Below are positions 26,324 to 36,024 of a stretch of DNA of 64,000 nt, piece by piece. Origin of the DNA: Frankia gtarii (GTDB lineage Bacteria; Actinomycetota; Actinomycetes; Frankiales; Frankiaceae). A program made the translations under genes and the position numbers. Location of the stretch: NCBI RefSeq assembly GCF_025403375.1, contig NZ_JAMPTM010000002.1, positions 1 to 64,000 of the forward strand. The letters are read 5' to 3'. The notes under the pieces were generated by a model, which saw only the letters and a program-made list of their open reading frames with translations, searched no databases and was not told the origin of the DNA. Within the stretch, counting starts at the first letter, position 1. Each line of letters opens with the position of its first letter.

Positions 26324-27966
26324 CGCGCGTTCGCCGTGACCGGGGTCGGCATCCCGGTGTCATAGGCCAGGCGCTGGCCGGGACCGTTGCGCTTCGCCGT
26401 GTACATGGCGATGTCGGCGGCGTTCAGCAGGGTCTCGGCGTCGGCGAGGTCCGGGTTGGACAGGGCCAGCCCGACGCTGCCGGTCAGCGTGATGGGACGG
26501 TCGAGCAGCGGGACCGGTGCCGCGAGCGCGCTCACCACCCGGTCCGCGATCGCTTCGAGGTCGGCGGTGCCCTCGACGTCCTCGCACAGGACGGCGAACT
26601 CGTCGCCGGCGAGGCGTCCCGCCACGTCACCGGGCCGCACGGCGTGGGACAGCCGGGCGGCGGTGGTGCGGAGCAGGTCGTCGCCGGCCTGGTGGCCGAG
26701 GGTGTCGTTGACCGCTTTGAAGCCGTCGAGGTCGACGAAGAGCACCCCGACCCGCCGTCCGTCGTGGCCGGCTCGGTGCAGTGCCCGGCCGAGGTGGTCG
26801 AGCAGTGCGGTGCGGTTCGGCAGGCCGGTGAGCCCGTCATGCAGCGACCGGTGGCGGATCTCGCCTTCCATCTCGAAGCGCAGGGCGGCCGAACCGAGCA
26901 CCGCGGTGACCGCATGGACGAACTCGTGCTCCTGGCCGCCCAGCGGCGCCCTGTGCAGTTCGACCACCGCCAGCGGTCGATCGGGGCGGCCGACCGGCAC
27001 CGTCACCCAGCCGGCGGAGGATCGCGGCGGATCCCGCTGCGTCCCGGTCGGGACCTCCGGTTCGCGCCGATCCTCGCGGGCGAGCAGGTGGACCCGCTCC
27101 CCGTCCGCGTCGAGACCGTAGGCCCGCACCAGGTCGGCGCCGAGATGGTCCGCCAGCGCCGTGACCGCTCGTTCCCACAGCTCGGCCGGGTCGCGCGTCT
27201 CCAGGGCGCGGCGCCCCAGCTCGGCGACGACCGCCTGCTCGGCGGACCGGGCCCGCAGGCTCGCCAACGCGAGGTGCAGGTCGGTGACGTCGCTGGCCAC
27301 CGAGGCGACGGAGGCCACCTGGCCGCCGGGGCCGGGGATGGGCACGAGATGCACGTCGAGGTGGCGGCCGAACGCCTCGATGACCTGGTGGACGCGCTGC
27401 CCGTCGAGTGCCCGCCGCATGATCGACATCGCCTGGGGCACGTGGGCGAACGCCGTGAAGATCGACGAAGCGCGGGCCTCCCGCAGCCCGGCGGCGGCCT
27501 CCGGGACGACGGTCCCCTCGCTGACGAGGACCCGCCCGTTGCGGTCGACCAGGAACATCGACACCGGCGTGTTCTCCACGATGAGCCGCAGCCGATCCTG
27601 GGCGGCGATCTCCTCGGACACGTCCTCGAGATGGACGACGAAGAACTCCTCGCCGTCCGGATCGGTGCGCAGCACGATGGTGGCCAGGGCGTGGCGCAGG
27701 TTGCCGTCCGGCTGCAGCAGGCGGACCATCATCCGTTCCCGGCGCCGTCCGCTCGCCATGCGCAGGCGAATCTGGGCGTGCAGGCGTTCACGGTCGTCCG
27801 GGGCGGTGACCTCCTCCCAGTCGAGGCCGACGACGTCGGCCTCGGGCCGGCCGAACAGGGCGCAGGCGGCCGGGTTGGCCCGGCGGATGCGGTGATTGCG
27901 CACGGTCGCCTCGAGAACCGCGATGTTCAGGATCTCGATGAGATCGGGCCGGGCATCCTCGGACAT
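26257..27966 (-). CDS. PAS-GGDEF diguanylate cyclase
   Basis: A 569-residue cytoplasmic signalling protein. Residues about 10-125 and 125-235 look like two PAS sensor domains, 240-375 like a GAF domain, and 380-540 is the GGDEF domain (SLHDGLTGLPNRTAL through NAADIAMYTAKRNG). The active-site loop reads AGDEF, an accepted active variant that should make cyclic-di-GMP. There is no EAL domain. The 3' end overlaps the convergent phosphoesterase gene. Confidence 0.88.
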   Translation of the reverse strand: MSEDARPDLIEILNIAVLEATVRNHRIRRANPAACALFGRPEADVVGLDWEEVTAPDDRERLHAQIRLRMASGRRRERMMVRLLQPDGNLRHALATIVLRTDPDGEEFFVVHLEDVSEEIAAQDRLRLIVENTPVSMFLVDRNGRVLVSEGTVVPEAAAGLREARASSIFTAFAHVPQAMSIMRRALDGQRVHQVIEAFGRHLDVHLVPIPGPGGQVASVASVASDVTDLHLALASLRARSAEQAVVAELGRRALETRDPAELWERAVTALADHLGADLVRAYGLDADGERVHLLAREDRREPEVPTGTQRDPPRSSAGWVTVPVGRPDRPLAVVELHRAPLGGQEHEFVHAVTAVLGSAALRFEMEGEIRHRSLHDGLTGLPNRTALLDHLGRALHRAGHDGRRVGVLFVDLDGFKAVNDTLGHQAGDDLLRTTAARLSHAVRPGDVAGRLAGDEFAVLCEDVEGTADLEAIADRVVSALAAPVPLLDRPITLTGSVGLALSNPDLADAETLLNAADIAMYTAKRNGPGQRLAYDTGMPTPVTANARQKLTRDQLKTSGADGSMLSLR

Positions 27967-28094
27967 GACTGCTCACCCACCTACCAGCAACTGCTGTCAG
28001 ACTTTCGTCGTACCCGGAGCGTCTGACTGTAACCAGTTGCGTGCATTCAGTGATATCCTGGTGGGATCCGGAGATGGCCGACCGCCGATCCGGG

Positions 28095-30296
28095 TCAGCT
28101 CGACGGATCCTGGCGGGTGCGCAGGTAGCGGCCGAGCGCCATGACGGGCCACAGCAGCCGGTAGCCGTGGTAGTTGAGGTAGAAGAAGCCCGGGAAGCCG
28201 GTGCCGGTGAACAGCTCCTCGTCCCAGCTGCCGTCGGGGCGCTGCCGCTCGGCGAGCCAGCGGGCCGCGCCGGCGAGGGCGTCGGCGTGGGCGTCGGTGT
28301 CGGCGTGGTCGGTGGCGAGCAGGCCGAGCATCGCCCACGCCGTCTGCGAGGGCGTGGAGGTCCCGCGGCCGGACCAGGCCGGGTCGGAGTAGGAGCGGAT
28401 GTCCTCGCCCCAGCCGCCGTCGGGGTTCTGCCGTGACAGCAGCCACCGCGCGCCCGCCCGCATGGCCGGATGGGTCGGCGGGAGCCCCGCGGCCTGCAGC
28501 GCGGGCAGCACCGAGCCGGTGCCGTAGACGTAGTTGACGCCCCACCGGCCGTACCAGGATCCGTCGGTCTCCTGGTTGCGCAGCAGCCAGTCGACACCGC
28601 GCAGGGTGCGCGGGTCGCGGATCCGTCCGGACTCGCAGAGCAGTTCGACGACATGCGCGGTGACGTCGGCGGACGACGGGTCGGTGAGGGCACCGAAGTC
28701 CGCGAACGGAATCTGGTAGACGAGGGTGCTGGCGTTGTCGGAGTCGTACGCTCCCCAGCCGCCGTCGCGGGACTGCAGGGCGAACAGCCAGGTCGTCGAC
28801 CGCTCGACGGCGGCCTTGACCGCCTCGTCCGCCGTGGGGCTCAGCCGCTTGAGGCGGTGCAGCCGGTGCAGCGCCAGGACGACTTCGGCGGTGTCGTCGG
28901 TGTCGGGGTAGGTGTCGTTTTCGAACTCGAAAGCCCATCCGCTCGGCGCGACCGTCGGGTGGATGACGGCCCAGTCGCCCCCGCGGTGGGTGACCTCCTG
29001 GCCGAGCAGCCAGTCGGCGGCGAGTCCCAGCGCCGTCGGAACCGGCGCGGGCTGCGCCGGGGCGGCGTCGGCGGCGCGGCGCTGGGTGGGCAGCGGGGAC
29101 GGCGCGTCGAGTTCGGCGTCGAGCCCGGCGTCGGCCAGGGCGAGGACGGCCAGCGCCGTGTCCCAGATCGGTGACTGGCAGGCCTCGACCATGCGGGAGC
29201 CGTCGTCGCGGTGCAGGGTGTAGGCGTCGAGCGAGCGCAGCGCGGCGGCGAGAACCGGATGATCGAGGTCGTAGCCGAGCAGGCGCAGCGCGATGATCGA
29301 GTAGACGGCGGGCGGTTGGATCCCGCCGAAGCAGCCATCCGCCTCCTGCCGGGCGATGATCCAGCGTTCCGCGGTGCGCAGGGCGTGGCGGCGCAGCGGC
29401 CCGATCGGGTGGCGGTGGTAGCGGTGCAGCGCCGCGTCGAGCCAGCGGAAGAACGACTTTGCCGCGCTCGGCCGGTCGCCGCCCAGGAGCCGCAGCGCGC
29501 CGCGCAGCCCCCGCGGGCCGGCGCCGGGGACAGCGGGAACCCCGTCGGCGCGCAGCTCGTCGAGGTCGCACGGCGCCGACCGCTGGGGGCGCATCGCCGA
29601 GACGACCGTCAGGGGGACGATGGTCTGGCGGGCCCAGGAGGCGAACGAGTAGATGTTCAGCGGTGCCCGGGGCGGCAGGAACATGATCTCGGGCGGCAGG
29701 ACCGGCAGCTCCTCCCACCGCCACCAGCCGAACAGCGCCAGCCAGATCCGGGTGAACACCCTGGTCGCCGGGATGCCGCCGCGCTCGCGGATCCACGCGG
29801 CGCTGCGCCGCATCTGGGCGTCGTCGGGTGAGTCACCAGCGAGCCGTAGGGCGATGTAGCACTCGACCGTGGTGGACAGCTCTCCGGGACCGCCGAAGAA
29901 AGTCGGCCAGGAACCGTCGTCGAGGCGCCGGGAGCGAATGTGCTTCGCAGTGGCCTCGGTCTGCTCGGCGGTGCGGATGCCGAGGAACTCCCGCAGCAGG
30001 AGGTCCTCGGCATCCATCGTCGGGTTGGTCTCCAGGTCGAACTTCCACCATCCGTGGGAGTCCTGCAGGCAGAGCAGATGTTCGGCGGCCCGCCGGACCG
30101 TCTCCCGCAGCCCGGCGTCGGACTCGTCGGCGGCCGACGTGGTCGTGGCGGTGGCGGTGGTCGTGGCAGTGGTCGTGGCGGTGGTCGTGGTCGCGTCGGT
30201 GGGCGCTTGCTGGGGCAGGGTGGCAGTGCGCCCGGAGTCCGGGGCGTGCTGGGTGCCATCCGCGAGGTCGACATCGCAAAGCTCGAGGTCAGGCAC
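28095..30296 (-). CDS. shc: Squalene-hopene cyclase
   Basis: A 733-residue class II triterpene cyclase that turns squalene into hopene, the precursor of hopanoid membrane lipids. The catalytic DTDD motif is at residues 465-468 and several QW repeats (for example QxxDGGWG) frame the barrels. Residues about 28-52 are a low-complexity Thr/Ala tail encoded by short tandem repeats, making the protein longer than typical bacterial cyclases (about 630-680). The GTG start overlaps the TetR gene's stop by eight bases, so the two are co-transcribed. In Frankia-like actinomycetes hopanoids build gas-tight envelopes. Confidence 0.93.
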   Translation of the reverse strand: MPDLELCDVDLADGTQHAPDSGRTATLPQQAPTDATTTTATTTATTTATATTTSAADESDAGLRETVRRAAEHLLCLQDSHGWWKFDLETNPTMDAEDLLLREFLGIRTAEQTEATAKHIRSRRLDDGSWPTFFGGPGELSTTVECYIALRLAGDSPDDAQMRRSAAWIRERGGIPATRVFTRIWLALFGWWRWEELPVLPPEIMFLPPRAPLNIYSFASWARQTIVPLTVVSAMRPQRSAPCDLDELRADGVPAVPGAGPRGLRGALRLLGGDRPSAAKSFFRWLDAALHRYHRHPIGPLRRHALRTAERWIIARQEADGCFGGIQPPAVYSIIALRLLGYDLDHPVLAAALRSLDAYTLHRDDGSRMVEACQSPIWDTALAVLALADAGLDAELDAPSPLPTQRRAADAAPAQPAPVPTALGLAADWLLGQEVTHRGGDWAVIHPTVAPSGWAFEFENDTYPDTDDTAEVVLALHRLHRLKRLSPTADEAVKAAVERSTTWLFALQSRDGGWGAYDSDNASTLVYQIPFADFGALTDPSSADVTAHVVELLCESGRIRDPRTLRGVDWLLRNQETDGSWYGRWGVNYVYGTGSVLPALQAAGLPPTHPAMRAGARWLLSRQNPDGGWGEDIRSYSDPAWSGRGTSTPSQTAWAMLGLLATDHADTDAHADALAGAARWLAERQRPDGSWDEELFTGTGFPGFFYLNYHGYRLLWPVMALGRYLRTRQDPSS

Positions 30297-30927
30297 GGTG
30301 TGCGGAGTTCCTTTCGACGACGAGGCTGTCCAGGCAGATCAGGGCGGTGGCGACAAGGTCCGCGGGATCGTTGCTGTCCGAGGCGCACCAGGCGCGGACG
30401 GCGACCTGCACGGCGGCGAGGAACGCGAACGCGGCCAGCGAGGCATGGAGGTCCGTGCGTGGCTGTGGGCTGCCGGCGTCGTCGCCCTCGACGAACTCCA
30501 GGGCGAACCGGTCGGCCAGGGCGACGATCCGGTTCTGTACCGCCCCGGCGAGCGCGGAGGCGCGGCCGATCGGCAGCAGATGATCGGTGTAATGGCGCAG
30601 CGACTCCCCGTCCGGGGACATGATCGTCCAGGCGTCGAGGGCCGCGGCGCGCAGGGCGGTGAGCGGTGGCTCGTCGGCGGGACGCCGGCGCAGGGCCGCC
30701 AGGGTGAGCTCACCCATCTCGTCCAGCGGCGCGAGGGCCACCTCTTCCTTGTTCGCGAAGTAGCGGAAGAAGGTGCGGACGGACACCTCGGCGCCGGCCG
30801 CGATCGCCTCGACGGTGGTCGTGTCGTAGTCGTTGTCATGGAAGAGGGCATGCGCCACGTCGATGATCGACTGCCGCGTTCGGCGCTTCTTGCGTTCCCG
30901 CAAGCTCTCGGCCTGCTGCTCCGACAC
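30289..30927 (-). CDS. TetR-family regulator upstream of shc
   Basis: A 212-residue regulator with the N-terminal helix-turn-helix RRTRQSIIDVAHALFHDNDYDTTTVEAI followed by GAEVSVRTFFRYFANKEEV. I prefer the GTG at 30927; an ATG at 30996 would add 23 unlikely residues. It lies directly before and overlaps shc, so it probably controls hopanoid synthesis and itself. Confidence 0.85.
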   Translation of the reverse strand: MSEQQAESLRERKKRRTRQSIIDVAHALFHDNDYDTTTVEAIAAGAEVSVRTFFRYFANKEEVALAPLDEMGELTLAALRRRPADEPPLTALRAAALDAWTIMSPDGESLRHYTDHLLPIGRASALAGAVQNRIVALADRFALEFVEGDDAGSPQPRTDLHASLAAFAFLAAVQVAVRAWCASDSNDPADLVATALICLDSLVVERNSAHRA

Positions 30928-31234
30928 CCGTGACCGCCCGCTGATTCTCCCTGCCCCAAACCGACATCTCGGAATATATGGCACGAACTGCCACATGGCA
31001 AAGCGTGCCTACTGCGTCCATGTGACAGCAACCACGTGGTGGCAAGCTGGTGGCGCGGTTCCGTGGGAACACCATGATCGTCAGCGCTGGAGTCTGGACG
31101 CGACGCGACGCGACGCGGTTCCGTGCTCGCCACGCTGGCATCGCCGCCCGCGTCGCCGAGCCGGCAGAGAACGCCAGAACCGCCCCGGGTTCCTGGAACC
31201 CGGGGCGGTTCACGTGCCCACGTGAGTCGCGTTC
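30928..31234. other. Intergenic region between TetR gene and ctaD 3' end
   Basis: It holds the TetR-shc promoter region on the TetR side and a strong terminator on the ctaD side (31177-31211). No gene is supported. Confidence 0.4.
31177..31211 (-). terminator. 17-bp perfect stem after ctaD
   Basis: Arms of GAACCGCCCCGGGTTCC and its exact reverse complement flank a single T. The stem lies 24 bases past the ctaD stop. It lacks a T-run, as is common in high-GC actinomycete terminators. Confidence 0.7.
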
Positions 31235-32953
31235 TTATTCCTTGAGCTTTGCGGGGTGCGTGTGCGCGTCGCCGAGCTCCGGCGTCGCGTGGTAGTCGAC
31301 GAGGCCGCTGATCTCCGGGTAGTGCAGGTCGAAGGCGGGCCGCTCGGAACGGATCCGCGGCAGCGTCCGGAAGTTGTGCCGCGGTGGTGGGCAGGACGTC
31401 GCCCATTCCAGCGAGTTTCCATAGCCCCACGGGTCGTCCACCGTGACGATCGGACCCTTCCGGTACGACGCCCACAGGTTGTAGAGGAACGGCAGGGTCG
31501 ACAGCGCGAGTATGAAGCTGCCAACGGTGGCGATGGTGTTCAGCGTGGTGAAGCCGTCTGCCGGGCTGTAGTCAGCGTATCGGCGCGGCATGCCCCTGAC
31601 ACCGAGCCAGTGATCCACCAGGAAGGTCGCGTGGAAGCCGACGAACATCGTCCAGAAGTGAATCTTCGCGAGCCGCTCGTTCATCATCCGGCCGGTGACC
31701 TTCGGGAACCAGAAGTACACCCCGCCGAAGCCGGCGAACAGTAGGCCGGCGACGACGTAGTGGAAGTGGCCGACGACGAAGTAGCTGTCCGAGACGTGGA
31801 AGTCGATCGGCGGGCTGGCCAGCAGGACACCGGTAAGACCACCGAACAGGAACGTCACCAGGAAGCCGACGGCAAACAGCATCGGTGCCTCGAAGCTGAT
31901 CTGCCCGCGCCACATCGTGCCGATCCAGTTGAAGAACTTGACCCCGGTGGGAATCGCGATGAGAAACGTCAGGAAGGCGAAGAACGGCAGCAGCGCCGCG
32001 CCGGTGACGTACATGTGGTGTGCCCACACGGCGATCGCCAGCGCCCCGATGCCGATGGTCGCGTAGACCAGTCCCTTGTAACCGAACAACGGCTTGCGGG
32101 AGAACACCGGGATGATCTCCGTGATCATCCCGAAGAAGGGCAGGGCGATGATGTACACCTCGGGATGCCCGAAGAACCAGAACAGGTGTTGCCAGAGGAT
32201 GGCGCCGCCGTTGCTCGCGTCGAAGATGTGCGCGCCAAATCGGCGATCGTACTCCAGGGCGAGCAGCGCGGCCGCGAGCACCGGGAAGGCGATCAGCACC
32301 AGGATCGAGGTCACCAGCAGGTTCCAGCAGAAGATCGGCAGCCGGAACATCGTCATGCCGGGCGCCCGCAGGCAGAGGATTGTCGTGATGAAGTTGACCG
32401 CGCCCAGAATGGTGCCAAGACCGGAGACGGTCAGGCCCACCACCCACAGGTCACTGCCGACGCCCGGAGAGTAGGCGGCGTTCGACAGCGGCGCATAGGC
32501 GAACCAGCCGAAGGAGGCGGCACCGTTCGGCGTGAGGAAGCCCGCGGTGACCGTCAGGCTGCCGAACAGCCAGAACCAGAACGACAACGCGTTCAGCCGT
32601 GGAAAGGCTACGTCAGGCGCGCCGATCTGCAGCGGGACCAGGTAGTTCGCGAACGCGAACGCGATCGGCGTCGCGAACATCAGCAGCATCAGCGTGCCGT
32701 GCATCGTGAACAGCTGGTTGTACTGCTCGTTGGAGACGTACTGCAGGCCCGGCCGGGTGAGCTCGGCCCGCATGAGCATCGCCAGGACTCCGGCGAACGC
32801 GAAGAATATGAGCGAGGTGATGAAGTACAGCAGCGCGATGTCCTTGTGCGACGTCGTCCGCAGGTACTGCAACAGGGATTTCAAAACCCTGGGCGGGGCC
32901 TCGTCCACCGGCGGGTCCGTGCGCCCGGCCGGCGTATCGTGCACAAGTGTCAC
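31235..32953 (-). CDS. ctaD: Cytochrome c oxidase subunit I
   Basis: The 572-residue catalytic subunit of the aa3-type terminal oxidase, reducing oxygen and pumping protons in the cytoplasmic membrane. The haem a ligand is in TMHGTLML, the CuB histidine and cross-linked tyrosine in GHPEVYI, the CuB pair in HHMYVTG, and the haem a3 and haem a ligands in VGHFHYV. The GTG at 32953 follows GGGAG. It stands alone without other cta genes, as is usual for one ctaD copy in actinobacteria. Confidence 0.93.
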   Translation of the reverse strand: MTLVHDTPAGRTDPPVDEAPPRVLKSLLQYLRTTSHKDIALLYFITSLIFFAFAGVLAMLMRAELTRPGLQYVSNEQYNQLFTMHGTLMLLMFATPIAFAFANYLVPLQIGAPDVAFPRLNALSFWFWLFGSLTVTAGFLTPNGAASFGWFAYAPLSNAAYSPGVGSDLWVVGLTVSGLGTILGAVNFITTILCLRAPGMTMFRLPIFCWNLLVTSILVLIAFPVLAAALLALEYDRRFGAHIFDASNGGAILWQHLFWFFGHPEVYIIALPFFGMITEIIPVFSRKPLFGYKGLVYATIGIGALAIAVWAHHMYVTGAALLPFFAFLTFLIAIPTGVKFFNWIGTMWRGQISFEAPMLFAVGFLVTFLFGGLTGVLLASPPIDFHVSDSYFVVGHFHYVVAGLLFAGFGGVYFWFPKVTGRMMNERLAKIHFWTMFVGFHATFLVDHWLGVRGMPRRYADYSPADGFTTLNTIATVGSFILALSTLPFLYNLWASYRKGPIVTVDDPWGYGNSLEWATSCPPPRHNFRTLPRIRSERPAFDLHYPEISGLVDYHATPELGDAHTHPAKLKE

Positions 32954-33640
32954 ATTCCGCTCCCGATGGTGTTGCCGCTGCCGGGCGGTGGTGTGCGTGG
33001 TCCCGGCGTCGGGTGTCACGACCGCCGCCAGGCAGCCCACAATGAATGTGTCGTCGCCGTCGGCGGGGACGGGCCCGGCGGATAGACGGCCCCGCGCCCC
33101 GCGCCGCGCGGCTCGCGTACCGGCCGAGGTACCTGCCGACACTGGTCAAGGTATCCGCGCACCGGTTGTCGCGGCCCGGCCTGACGTCCCGAATTCGGGG
33201 GCACTCTGGCACCCGGACCAGGCGCAGAACGTCCTGCTCCAGGCAGTCCACCATTGGGCGAATCACTTTCTCGGCCGGGGTCGCCGCCACAGCGAAGGTT
33301 GCCCTGACCATCAGGCTGAGCGGCAGGGGAATCGCGCCCGGCATCCCGGTGGGTCTTCCCGAGCTCCGCGTATTACTCGTCGAGGTGGCCGAGACCTTCG
33401 GGTAAAGCCTCAGCTGGAAGCCGGTGGAGGTGAATTCCCGCCAGATCCGCGCGCCGTCGGCGGACACACACGGATCGCGGTCATCGCGGTGACGGGGCAG
33501 CCGATCGTGGCGCGGCCGTGCCCCGTGGAGTGATGTAGATCTGTTTGCGTCAAGCCCTGCGTTTCCAACATATCACGCGGTGGGGAGTTCGGCAGGGTCC
33601 AGAAAGGCGTGCGCCCGTGAGAACGATGTTTTTTGGAAGG
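32954..33640. other. 700-bp stretch without recognised gene
   Basis: Several long frames occur on both strands, but none has a ribosome site, family resemblance or consistent codon pattern. The ctaD promoter should lie near 32960-33100. It may include decayed coding sequence that I cannot identify. Confidence 0.3.
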
Positions 33641-33659
33641 GCTGACCGCTGCGGTCAGC
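33641..33659 (-). terminator. Hairpin overlapping the lipase stop
   Basis: GCTGACCG and CGGTCAGC arms with a three-base loop cover the lipase stop codon. The T-run nearby lies on the plus-strand upstream side, so the termination direction is uncertain. Confidence 0.4.
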
Positions 33660-34899
33660 AGGTGGACGTGGCGGGCCGGCCGGCGAAACGGTCGGTGAGG
33701 TAAGCCGTCGCATCCATGACCCGGTACGACGCCGCGTCGTGGTCGTCGTCGTTGTAGGGCCGCCATGTCACGTCCACACCGGCGGTGCAGTAGGTGTGGG
33801 CGAGTGTCTCGGCCTGATCGAAGGCGACGACGGTGTCCTTGCGGCCATGGTAAAGGAAGACGGGCACGGCCGGCGGCGTCCGGCCCAGGGAGTTCTCGGT
33901 CAGCCGGGCCCGCCACTGGGGTACGTGCAGCAGGTCGACGGTCAGGATGTCGCGGATGTGCTTTCCGGCGAAGGGGGGGAGGGCCTCTTTCAGGCAGAGC
34001 GTCCGCAGCCGGTCGAGGTCGGCCCGGGCCGACAAGACGACATGGTCGTTCAATCGCAGCTCCGGATAGGCCGCATCGAGTCCGAGGGCCGTCATGAAGA
34101 CCACACCCGCCCAGGCGGCTCCGTCCACCGTCTCGCTGACCCTGATCAGATCCGCGGGTACCCCGCCGGCGACCACCGCCACTGTCCGTAGCTCCGGTGC
34201 GTAGGTCCGGGTGAGCTCGCCGGCCCAGGCCGCGCCGCCGCCGCCCTGGGAGTAGCCCCAGTAGGCGACCTTGGGATCGTGGGCGAGACCGGCGTCGGAA
34301 AGTCTCTGCGCGGCGCGGACCGCGTCGATGACGGCGTGGCCCTCGGAACGCCCGACGCTGTACGTCGGTGTCCCGGGGGTGCCTGATCCCTCGTAGTCGG
34401 TCGCCGCCATGACCCAGCCCTTGCCCGCGGCCAGCGCGAAGTCGTCGATCCAGGCGTCGGTGCCGGCGGCGAGCGATTTCGACGGGGCGCATGCGTCGCC
34501 GAGGCCATGCGTTCCGGTGGCATATCCGATCACCGGCGCGTTGGCCCGGGCGGCCCGCGCCGGCAACATGACGATCCCGGATACCGCGTCCGGCCGACCT
34601 GATGCGTCAGTGGACAGGTAGAGCACCTGGTGCAGTTCGATGTCGAGGCCCGAGAGCGGCCCGGCGGGCGGGACCCGGCGCGACCACAGGATGTCGCCGG
34701 GATGCCCGGCCGGTAGCACGTGCGGGGGGAGGTAGAACGCGTCCCCCGCCGGCGCGGCCACGGGCCCGGTGTAGCGGCCGGTCGCCTCCGCTGCACCGGA
34801 CCCGCGGCCGGGAACGCCGACGGTGGATCCACCACATGCCGCGACCGTCAGTCCCAGGACCACGGCGACGGCGATGATCGCCGACCGGACGGGGGGCAT
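33655..34899 (-). CDS. Secretory lipase-like lipoprotein
   Basis: A 414-residue alpha/beta hydrolase of the secretory lipase (LIP) family. From the ATG at 34899 the product has a signal peptide with lipobox VAAC (Cys22), so it is exported and anchored. The nucleophile serine is in GYSQGGGG, the acid in HGRKDTVV and the histidine in DDDHDAAS, giving a full triad. Members cleave triglycerides or other esters. It is monocistronic, with a hairpin at its end. Confidence 0.85.
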   Translation of the reverse strand: MPPVRSAIIAVAVVLGLTVAACGGSTVGVPGRGSGAAEATGRYTGPVAAPAGDAFYLPPHVLPAGHPGDILWSRRVPPAGPLSGLDIELHQVLYLSTDASGRPDAVSGIVMLPARAARANAPVIGYATGTHGLGDACAPSKSLAAGTDAWIDDFALAAGKGWVMAATDYEGSGTPGTPTYSVGRSEGHAVIDAVRAAQRLSDAGLAHDPKVAYWGYSQGGGGAAWAGELTRTYAPELRTVAVVAGGVPADLIRVSETVDGAAWAGVVFMTALGLDAAYPELRLNDHVVLSARADLDRLRTLCLKEALPPFAGKHIRDILTVDLLHVPQWRARLTENSLGRTPPAVPVFLYHGRKDTVVAFDQAETLAHTYCTAGVDVTWRPYNDDDHDAASYRVMDATAYLTDRFAGRPATSTC

Positions 34900-35376
34900 A
34901 CCCCCCGGGTACGCCCCCCGTCCGGGGCGAGTGCCGCCCGGCCGGTCTTTCGTGAGGCCCTCGGCGGGTCCGTTCCGATGAACACCGCCTGCGGTCGCCC
35001 TGTCCTTGTCGGATATCCGCACACCGATTCCAGGATCTTCTGCGGTTGGAGGTGTTCCGTGATGGGGGTCGCCGCCCGGCCCGCTCATCGGGCACCGATC
35101 AGGTCGTCGGTCGCCAGCGGACATCTCTTCTCCTGAGCTCGGGCGAACACGGAAAACGTCCCGACCGGCCGTCGAAACGGGAGGGAAGAACTCCACCCTG
35201 TCCCGGGACAGGGCTTTCCCAGACGAGGAACGGGACATTCACCCTCGCCTGAATGGAGACCCGTCTACCGTAGAATCCATGGGGGTGGCGCGCATCCCCG
35301 GTTGTCGTGGTTCGCCTCATGAAAAGTAGTGATCCGGCCCGGTGCCCGCTCCCGGCCCTGGGGACGTGGGACTGCT

Positions 35377-36024
35377 TTAGCGGTGCTGAAGATAGGCGAG
35401 TACTGCCAGGACCCGGCGGTTGTCGACCGCGCCGGAGGGCAGACCGAGCTTCTGGAAGATGCCGCGGATATGGGTGCCGACGGTGTTCACCGAGAGATAG
35501 AGGCGTTCGGCGATGCCCCGGTCGGAGAGCCCTTCGGCCATGAGCTGGAGGACGTCGCGTTCGCGGCCGGTGAGGCGGTCGAGGGGATCGGCGCGCTGGG
35601 TGGCCGCGAGCAGCTCGCCCACCACATCCGGATCGATCACGGTGCCGCCGTCGGCCAACCGGTGCAGGGCCTGACTGAGCTGCTGCGGGTACAGGATGCG
35701 TTCCTTGAGGAGGTAGCCGGTTCCTCGGGCGCCGCCTTCGAGGAGGCGGGTGGCGTATTCGGGTACCGCGTACTGCGACAGGAGCAGGATGGCGAGGTCC
35801 GGCCGGGTCCGGCGCAGTGATATCGCGGTCACCAGTCCTTCGTCGGTGTAGGTGGGCGGCATGCGGATGTCGAGGATGACGGCGTCGGGTGCCTCGGCCG
35901 TGACCGCGCCGGCCAGGTCGTCGGGGTGGGCGAGAAGGGATGCGACGACGTGGCCGTCGAGGTCAAGCAGCCGGCGCAGCCCCTCCCGGATGATCACGGA
36001 GTCGTCGACGACGATGACGCGCAT
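35377..36024 (-). CDS. LuxR/NarL-family response regulator
   Basis: A 215-residue response regulator: receiver domain with acceptor Asp52 (ILDIRMPP) and C-terminal LuxR helix-turn-helix (LTGRERDVLQLMAEGLSDRGIAERLYLSVNTVGTHIRGIFQKL). Its start overlaps the histidine kinase gene by 31 bases, so the two form one signalling pair. The genes it controls are not evident. Confidence 0.92.
   Translation of the reverse strand: MRVIVVDDSVIIREGLRRLLDLDGHVVASLLAHPDDLAGAVTAEAPDAVILDIRMPPTYTDEGLVTAISLRRTRPDLAILLLSQYAVPEYATRLLEGGARGTGYLLKERILYPQQLSQALHRLADGGTVIDPDVVGELLAATQRADPLDRLTGRERDVLQLMAEGLSDRGIAERLYLSVNTVGTHIRGIFQKLGLPSGAVDNRRVLAVLAYLQHR

Noticed and set aside
32954-33640. A 285-codon minus-strand frame (32613-33467) and a 119-codon plus-strand frame (33046-33405) upstream of ctaD
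   Set aside because: No family resemblance, no ribosome site, and the minus frame runs into ctaD in another frame.
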